Origin: Fusobacteriaceae bacterium
GTDB lineage: Bacteria; Fusobacteriota; Fusobacteriia; Fusobacteriales; Fusobacteriaceae
Direction: 5' to 3'
Length of the DNA stretch: 20,765 bases
NCBI GenBank assembly: GCA_900764925.1
Contig: CAAFPW010000081.1
Location: 1-20,765 of the forward strand
Shown piece by piece: positions 15,755 through 20,765 of this stretch. The position numbers and the translations under genes were made by a program. A model generated the notes under the pieces. That model ran no database searches and was not told the origin of the DNA. It saw only the letters and a list, made by a program, of their open reading frames with translations. Position 1 is the first letter of the stretch; each line of letters starts with the position of its first letter.

Positions 15755-18064
15755 ATGAGATATTATAAGATATATGTAGATAGTACAAGAGAGTTATATA
15801 CTTATATGGATTTGAATGATGAGTATAATATAGGTGAAAGAGTCATTGTATCCTTTAGAAAAAAAGAGAGATCAGGTCTTATAATAGCAAGAGATAGTGA
15901 TGAGGAGAAGAGTTTTGAAGTATTGCCAATAATAAGAAAAATGGAAAACTCATTAGTATTGAAAGAGAGTTACATAAAACTCTTGGTATGGATAAAAAAC
16001 TACTATATGAGTAACTATGAGCAGGTAATAACTTCAGCTATCCCCTCTGGTTTGAGCATAAAATATGAGAGATACTATTTTCCTAGAAAGATAGGAGAGT
16101 TTTTACAAGATGAGATAATAGATGAGGAGATAAGAGAGTACTTTCAAAAAAAAGTTATAGCGATTAAACCAACTCTCACTAAAAAATTTGGATTGGAGAG
16201 AATAAATAATCTTATAAAAAATGAAATCTTAATGAAAGTTGGGAAAAATAGTGTAGGAATAAATTACTCTAACTTAGATTGGGAAAGTAGTTTAGATTTT
16301 GATATAAAGGATTATTTCAAAAAGAGAGAGCTAATAAAAGATGAGAGGTTAGAGGAGAAGTTTCCTAAAAAGCAGTTAGAAAAACTTGTGAAATCTGGAG
16401 ATTTAAGACTTGAAAAGTTTTTGAAAGAGGAAGAGGAAAAAGAGGAAATTGAGATAAAAGAGGATATCGAAATCAAGGATAAAGTCTTGAATGAGGAGCA
16501 ACTTAGAGCAAAGAATACCATCTTATTAGGAGAGGATAGATACTATCTGCTGAAGGGGGTAACTGGTTCTGGAAAGACAGAGGTATATATAAGTATAATT
16601 AAAGAAGCTTTTAAAGAGGGAAAGGGAAGTATATTTTTAGTTCCTGAGATATCTCTTACTCCACAGATGATAGATAGATTTAAGGGAGAGTTCAAGGAAA
16701 ATATTGCAATCTTACACAGTAAGCTTACCTCTAGTGAGAGAGCTAAGGAGTGGTATAGTATATATACTGGAAGGAAAAAGATTGTCCTAGGAGTTAGATC
16801 GGCTATCTTTGCCCCTGTGGAAAATCTAGGATATATATTTTTAGATGAGGAGCATGAGACTACCTATAAGCAGGATAATAATCCTAGGTATAATGCTAAG
16901 CAGGTAGCTTTAAAAAGAGCTGAATTAGAAGGTGTGAAATTAGTTTTAGGTTCTGCTACCCCTTCAGTAGAAAGTTACTATTTTGCTCAAAAAGGGTTGT
17001 TTAAGTTGATAGAATTAAAAAAACGTTACAATGAAGCTGTTCTACCAGATATAGAGATTGTGGATATGAAAAAAGAGGAGGATATCTATTTTAGTAAAAA
17101 ACTCCTAGATGAGATAAGAAAGACACTGCTAAAAGGGGAACAGGTACTTCTACTTCTCAATAGAAAGGGGTACTCTACCTACATTCAATGCAAAGATTGT
17201 GGGCATGTGGAGGAGTGTGATCACTGTTCGATAAAGTATAGTTATTATGCTAGTCAAGGGATACTTAAGTGTAACTATTGTGGAAAGATAAAAAGATACA
17301 CAGGACATTGTAGCAAATGTGGAAGTAAAAATATAATCCATAGTGGAAAAGGCGTAGAGAGAGTAGAAGAGGAGATAAAAAAATATTTTGATGTGGGAGT
17401 GATCAGAGTAGATTCTGAAATTTCAAAGGATAGAGATTTTTTTGAAAAGATGTACTATGATTTTTTAAATAAAAAATATGATATAATGGTAGGAACTCAA
17501 CTTATCTCTAAGGGGTTACACTTTCCAAATGTAACTTTAGTAGGTGTGGTCAATGCTGATACAATTCTAAACTTTCCAGATTTTAGAGCTGGAGAGAAGA
17601 CTTTTCAGCTTGTGACTCAAGTGGCAGGAAGAGCTGGAAGAGGAGAGAAAAAAGGAAAGGTAATAGTTCAAACTTATCAAGATGAACACTCTGTTTTTGA
17701 AAGGGTGAAAAATAGTGATTATGAAGGTTTTTATGATGAGGAGATAAAAAATAGAGAGATACTGACCTATCCACCTTTTTCTAAAACCATAAATATTGGT
17801 ATATCCTCTAAGTATGAGGAGTATGTAGAGAGCTTTGCAAAAGAGTTTTGTAAGGATATAAAATATGATGGAGTGGAGATATATGGTCCAATGAGAAGTA
17901 TGGTGTACAAGGTAAAAGATAGGTATAGACACAATATTTTTGTAAAGGGAAGTTTGAAGGAGATAAATAATTTTAAAAAAATTCTAAAATTAAAGATTAC
18001 AAAATATGAAAAAAATGATAAAATTAGAATAGTGATAGATGTAGATCCAATTAATTTGATATAA
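15755..18064 (+). CDS. priA: Primosomal protein N' (replication restart helicase)
   Basis: The 3'-to-5' superfamily 2 helicase that recognises stalled forks and reloads the replisome. In the 769 residues one sees the N-terminal DNA-binding domain (VDSTRELYTYMD, GERVIVSFRKKERSGLII) and Walker A GVTGSGKT (268-275). Walker B is DEEH (364-367), followed by GSATPSVESYY. A zinc module of eight cysteines in CxxC pairs begins at C479. The helicase C-terminal motifs GTQLISKGLHFPNVTLVGV and QVAGRAGRG follow, and the protein ends in a PriA C-terminal domain. A highly acidic/basic linker near 225-245 (EEEEKEEIEIKED) sits between the winged-helix region and the helicase core. It begins 8 nt after the PBP stop with site AGGAGAT and is followed 33 nt later by def; priA-def adjacency is widespread in bacteria. 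Confidence 0.97.
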   Translation: MRYYKIYVDSTRELYTYMDLNDEYNIGERVIVSFRKKERSGLIIARDSDEEKSFEVLPIIRKMENSLVLKESYIKLLVWIKNYYMSNYEQVITSAIPSGLSIKYERYYFPRKIGEFLQDEIIDEEIREYFQKKVIAIKPTLTKKFGLERINNLIKNEILMKVGKNSVGINYSNLDWESSLDFDIKDYFKKRELIKDERLEEKFPKKQLEKLVKSGDLRLEKFLKEEEEKEEIEIKEDIEIKDKVLNEEQLRAKNTILLGEDRYYLLKGVTGSGKTEVYISIIKEAFKEGKGSIFLVPEISLTPQMIDRFKGEFKENIAILHSKLTSSERAKEWYSIYTGRKKIVLGVRSAIFAPVENLGYIFLDEEHETTYKQDNNPRYNAKQVALKRAELEGVKLVLGSATPSVESYYFAQKGLFKLIELKKRYNEAVLPDIEIVDMKKEEDIYFSKKLLDEIRKTLLKGEQVLLLLNRKGYSTYIQCKDCGHVEECDHCSIKYSYYASQGILKCNYCGKIKRYTGHCSKCGSKNIIHSGKGVERVEEEIKKYFDVGVIRVDSEISKDRDFFEKMYYDFLNKKYDIMVGTQLISKGLHFPNVTLVGVVNADTILNFPDFRAGEKTFQLVTQVAGRAGRGEKKGKVIVQTYQDEHSVFERVKNSDYEGFYDEEIKNREILTYPPFSKTINIGISSKYEEYVESFAKEFCKDIKYDGVEIYGPMRSMVYKVKDRYRHNIFVKGSLKEINNFKKILKLKITKYEKNDKIRIVIDVDPINLI

Positions 18065-18097
18065 TAATTAAAATTTTTATAGAGGTGAAAAAGATAG

Positions 18098-18616
18098 ATG
18101 ATTTATGAAATAAGAAAGTATGGAGATCCAATACTTAGAGAAGTAGCTCATAAGGTAGAGAAGATAGATGATGAGATACTTGAGATTTTGGAGAATATGG
18201 TGGAGACTATGTACTCTACTAAAGGGGTAGGACTTGCAGCTCCACAAGTTGGTATAAGTAAAAGAATATTTGTATGTGATCAGGGAGATGGAGTGGTAAG
18301 AAAAATAATAAACCCTGTAATAACACCACTTACAGATACTCTTATAGATTGTGAAGAGGGATGTCTAAGTGTACCTGGTATATACAAAAAAGTACAAAGA
18401 CCTGAGAAGATAAAAATAAAATATATGAATGAAAAAGGAGAAGAGATTACAGAAGAGGTAGAAGGTTTTTTAGCAATAATAATGCAACATGAGTATGATC
18501 ACTTAGAAGCTGTACTTTTTGTAGATAGAATCTCTCCAATAGCAAAAAGAATGATTAGTAAAAAACTTCAAAACTTAAAAAAAGAGACTTTAAGGGAGAA
18601 TAAAATAGAGGAGTAA
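18098..18616 (+). CDS. def: Peptide deformylase
   Basis: A cytosolic metalloenzyme that removes the formyl group from the N-terminal methionine of new proteins. All three motifs are intact in 172 residues: GVGLAAPQ (43-50), EGCLS with metal ligand C89, and QHEYDH with ligands H131 and H135 and catalytic E132. The usual opening IRKYGDPILRE is present. After motif 3, DHLEAVLF replaces the more common DHLNGVLF, a change outside the metal site. The ATG follows GAGGTGAAAAAGATAG, a site with rather long spacing, but the protein start fits the family exactly. It lies between priA and a FtsB-like gene in one operon. Confidence 0.97.
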   Translation: MIYEIRKYGDPILREVAHKVEKIDDEILEILENMVETMYSTKGVGLAAPQVGISKRIFVCDQGDGVVRKIINPVITPLTDTLIDCEEGCLSVPGIYKKVQRPEKIKIKYMNEKGEEITEEVEGFLAIIMQHEYDHLEAVLFVDRISPIAKRMISKKLQNLKKETLRENKIEE

Positions 18617-18620
18617 AATT

Positions 18621-18914
18621 ATGAACGGGCGTAGACTTGGACAAATTTTTTTATTTTCCATAGTGCTTCTAAATCTTTATTACTTTGTTCCTTACATATC
18701 TAGAAGTTATGTAAAAATAGAAAAATTAAAAAGAGAGCAAAAAGAACTAGAAGAAAAAATAGAGATAGCAAAAAATAAAATAGAGGATTATAATAAGAGT
18801 ATAGATACCCTTGAAGATGATTTTCAAAGAGAGATGATAGCTAGAAATAAGCTTCAGATGATAAGGGAAAACGAAGAAATCTACAGATTTATAAATTTAA
18901 ACAATAATAAATAA
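18621..18914 (+). CDS. FtsB/DivIC-like septum formation initiator protein
   Basis: A 97-residue bitopic protein: short cytosolic N-terminus, one membrane helix (about 8-26), then a long coiled coil (about 33-75, rich in K/E heptads) and a short terminal domain with NKLQMIRENEEIYRFINL. The latter corresponds to the family's conserved LGM-xxPGE-xxYRF ending, in a degenerate form. FtsB/DivIC proteins join FtsL and FtsQ/DivIB to activate septal peptidoglycan synthesis. The gene starts 4 nt after def and lies 18 nt before glpX. The presence of a class B PBP at the head of the same cluster supports a divisome role. FtsL is a possible alternative because the two families are hard to tell apart at this length. 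Confidence 0.78.
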   Translation: MNGRRLGQIFLFSIVLLNLYYFVPYISRSYVKIEKLKREQKELEEKIEIAKNKIEDYNKSIDTLEDDFQREMIARNKLQMIRENEEIYRFINLNNNK

Positions 18915-18931
18915 TTTATTAGGAGGAAAAA

Positions 18932-19984
18932 ATGAAAAGAGAATTAGCATTGGAATTTGCTAGGGTAACAGAGGCGGCAGCTTTAGCGGCTCACAAATGG
19001 GTAGGAAGAGGAGATAAAGAGGCAGCAGACCAAGCGGCAGTAGATGCAATGAGAACTATGCTAAACAGAATCTCTATTGATGGAGAGATCGTAATAGGAG
19101 AGGGAGAGATTGATGAGGCTCCTATGCTTTATATTGGAGAAAAAGTAGGAAGAGCTAATAATCCTGAAGCTGAATTAGAAGAGGGAGAAACATTAGATGG
19201 ATGTTCAGCTGTAGATATCGCAGTAGACCCTGTAGAAGGAACTAGAATGACTGCTCAAGGGCAAGCTAATGCCATTACAGTTTTAGCTGTAGGAAACAAA
19301 GGAAGTTTCTTAAAAGCTCCAGATATGTATATGGAAAAATTAATCGTTGGTCCAGAAGCAAAAGGGGCTATAGATTTAAATAAACCTCTTATAGAGAATA
19401 TTCACAATGTTGCTAAGGCACTAAAAAAAGATCTTAAAGATATGATGGTAGTAGTATTAGATAAACCTAGACATACTCAAATAATAAAAGATTTACAAAA
19501 CTTAGGAATAAAAGTTTATGCACTTCCTGATGGAGACGTAGCAGGATCAATCTTAACTTGTATAGTAGACTCAGATGCTGATATCCTATATGGTATAGGA
19601 GGGGCACCAGAGGGAGTAATATCTGCAGCTGTAATAAGAGCTCTAGGTGGAGATATGCAAGCTAGATTAAAACTTAGAAGTGAAGTAAAAGGTGTAACGT
19701 TAGAAAATGATAAGATATCTAACTTTGAAAAGAGCAGATGTGAAAAGATGGGATTAAGAGTTGGAGATGTTTTAAAATTAGATGATTTAGTAAAGGATGA
19801 TGAGGTAATTTTCTCAGCTACAGGAATTACAAGTGGAGATTTACTAGAGGGAATAAAAAGAAAAGGAAACATTGCTAGAACACAAACTTTAGTAGTAAGA
19901 GGAAAGAGTAAAACTATAAGATATATTAACTCTGTACATAATTTAGACTATAAAGATGAGAAGATAAGTCATTTAGTAAAATAG
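18932..19984 (+). CDS. glpX: Fructose-1,6-bisphosphatase, class II
   Basis: A cytosolic gluconeogenic enzyme that hydrolyses fructose 1,6-bisphosphate. The product is very close in pattern to E. coli GlpX: MKRELALEFARVTEAAALAA, GEGEIDEAPMLYIGEKVG, VDIAVDPVEGTRM and KAPDMYMEKLIVGP. Also present are GGAPEGVISAAVIRALGGDM, FSATGITSGDLLEGI and a final VRGKSKTIR. Metal ligands corresponding to E. coli D33, E57, D85 and E88 are D33, E57, D99 and E102. The shift of 14 is caused by an acidic insertion between GEKVG and VDIAVDP, which also accounts for the length of 350 against 336. Ribosome site AGGAGG is strong. Last gene of its cluster, closed by a terminator. Confidence 0.97.
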   Translation: MKRELALEFARVTEAAALAAHKWVGRGDKEAADQAAVDAMRTMLNRISIDGEIVIGEGEIDEAPMLYIGEKVGRANNPEAELEEGETLDGCSAVDIAVDPVEGTRMTAQGQANAITVLAVGNKGSFLKAPDMYMEKLIVGPEAKGAIDLNKPLIENIHNVAKALKKDLKDMMVVVLDKPRHTQIIKDLQNLGIKVYALPDGDVAGSILTCIVDSDADILYGIGGAPEGVISAAVIRALGGDMQARLKLRSEVKGVTLENDKISNFEKSRCEKMGLRVGDVLKLDDLVKDDEVIFSATGITSGDLLEGIKRKGNIARTQTLVVRGKSKTIRYINSVHNLDYKDEKISHLVK

Positions 19985-19997
19985 TTAGATTATTAAG

Positions 19998-20045
19998 AGA
20001 GGAAAAAGATTATCTCATTTAATAATTTTTTTCCTCTTTTTATTT
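19998..20045 (+). terminator. Intrinsic terminator after glpX
   Basis: AGAGGAAAAA at 19998-20007 pairs perfectly with TTTTTCCTCT at 20028-20037, and a T-rich tract (TTTTATTTT) follows. A competing pairing, ATTATTAAGAGA (19989-20000) with TCTCATTTAATAAT (20013-20026, a two-base bulge), uses the same GAGA and would exclude the terminator stem. Confidence 0.88.
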
Positions 20046-20083
20046 TGAATAAATATAAAAAAATTAAAGATAGGAGAAAAGAC

Positions 20084-20566
20084 ATGGTATTTTATGAAGA
20101 GTTTGTAAAAAGCGTAGAGGAAGCAAAGTTTCAATTACAAGAGGTGGAAACTTTCTCTCCAGAGGCTAAAAAATTGGTTTCAGGATTAGGAGTAGGGATT
20201 CCATTGATTCTGATCTCTTTATTTCAATTATACATGGCTAAATTAGATGGAAGCGTGGTAAGAGTAGGGTTTGGAGTAATTTTTCTTTATATTGGATTTA
20301 AACAGCTTAAAACTATATTATCATATAAAGTTAAGGTAGATACTATTAATAAAAAACTTACAGTTATGAAGATGGAGTTAGATTTAAACCAAGTAGAGAG
20401 TTGTACATTAAAAGAGGGAAGAGTAGGAAAAAATTTAGAGACAGTTTTAGATATTATAACTTTAGATAAAAGACAATTTATTGTGCCACTATATATGAAT
20501 AAAAAAATTAGATTTGTTTATTGTATAAAAAATGTATTGGGAAATAAATTTGTGATAAAAAAATAA
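20084..20566 (+). CDS. Unrecognised membrane protein with two TM segments and a soluble C-terminal domain
   Basis: I do not recognise this 160-residue protein. An N-terminal charged stretch (1-30, EEFVKSVEEAKFQLQEVE) precedes two closely spaced membrane helices (about 33-52 and 59-76) joined by a short polar turn. A C-terminal domain of about 80 residues (82-160) alternates hydrophobic strands with polar turns: VKVDTINKKLTVMKMELDL, then a VLDIITLDKRQFIVPL pair. This layout resembles small bacterial proteins with a PH-like domain behind a helical hairpin, but that is only inference. The start at 20084 is supported by ribosome site TAGGAGAAAA; an in-frame TTG at 20045 lies inside the terminator tail and is rejected. 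It appears to be a single-gene unit between the glpX terminator and a tRNA gene. Confidence 0.75.
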   Translation: MVFYEEFVKSVEEAKFQLQEVETFSPEAKKLVSGLGVGIPLILISLFQLYMAKLDGSVVRVGFGVIFLYIGFKQLKTILSYKVKVDTINKKLTVMKMELDLNQVESCTLKEGRVGKNLETVLDIITLDKRQFIVPLYMNKKIRFVYCIKNVLGNKFVIKK

Positions 20567-20649
20567 GAAGATATATATTAAGATAAGCATTGAAAAATAA
20601 GGGGTTTTGAAAAAATTAAAAAAAATAGAAAAAAATTTCAAAAAAATGT

Positions 20650-20678
20650 TTGACAAAAAATATATAATGTGGTATTAT
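20650..20678 (+). promoter_or_regulatory. Promoter of the tRNA-Gly gene
   Basis: TTGACA at 20650-20655 and TATTAT at 20673-20678 are separated by exactly 17 bp, and the mature tRNA starts 11 nt after the -10. A run of A-rich sequence upstream (about 20600-20648) could act as an UP element. This is the expected strong constitutive type for stable RNA. Confidence 0.88.
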
Positions 20679-20688
20679 TAATCTTGTC

Positions 20689-20765
<77 letters not shown>

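Noticed and set aside
20045..20083. In-frame TTG extension of the unrecognised protein
   Set aside because: It begins within the T-rich tail of the glpX terminator and has no ribosome site, while ATG at 20084 has a good AGGAG site.

Overview
The window looks like chromosomal DNA of a fusobacterium (genus Fusobacterium is the most likely source; the species is not resolved). The evidence is strong A+T bias, heavy use of AGA/ATA/TTA codons, purine-rich ribosome binding sites, and a diderm gene set (CMP-KDO synthesis for LPS, a TolC-type outer-membrane channel, outer-membrane-type lipoproteins) written in a clostridial-looking codon style. It is gene-dense. No insertion sequence, phage gene, CRISPR array or toxin-antitoxin pair was seen.

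Layout. (1) 1-144 is non-coding and holds a roughly 100-bp imperfect palindrome. (2) 145-2298, minus strand: a tight operon of an M48 lipoprotein metalloprotease, a histidine phosphatase and an EI24/CysZ-like membrane protein. (3) From a divergent AT-rich promoter region, plus strand: kdsB, a SpoIID/LytB lipoprotein whose conserved blocks are in circularly permuted order, and an NhaC-type antiporter. (4) 6103-9254: a ferrous iron uptake locus with a promoter, a small Cys-containing FeoA-like protein, a hairpin, a second feoA, feoB, a Cys/His-rich FeoB-associated membrane protein and a terminator. (5) 9325-13565: a translationally coupled tripartite efflux operon (TolC-like channel, MacA-like adaptor, separate MacB ATPase and permease). 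(6) 13638-19984: a housekeeping cluster of a class B penicillin-binding protein with a PASTA domain, priA, def, a FtsB/DivIC-like protein and glpX, closed by a strong terminator. (7) 20084-20566: an unrecognised two-TM protein. (8) 20690-20765: a complete tRNA-Gly(TCC) with a consensus promoter; the window stops on its CCA end.

How the parts relate. Much of the window serves the envelope: LPS precursor activation, glycan processing (SpoIID), septal transpeptidation (PBP2-like) and divisome assembly (FtsB-like), periplasmic proteolysis (M48) and efflux. The iron locus is self-contained. The most unusual item is the permuted SpoIID protein. Other points of interest are the duplicated feoA with a hairpin between the copies, the metal-ligand-rich tail of the FeoB partner, a 14-residue insert next to the GlpX active site, and the palindrome at the left edge.
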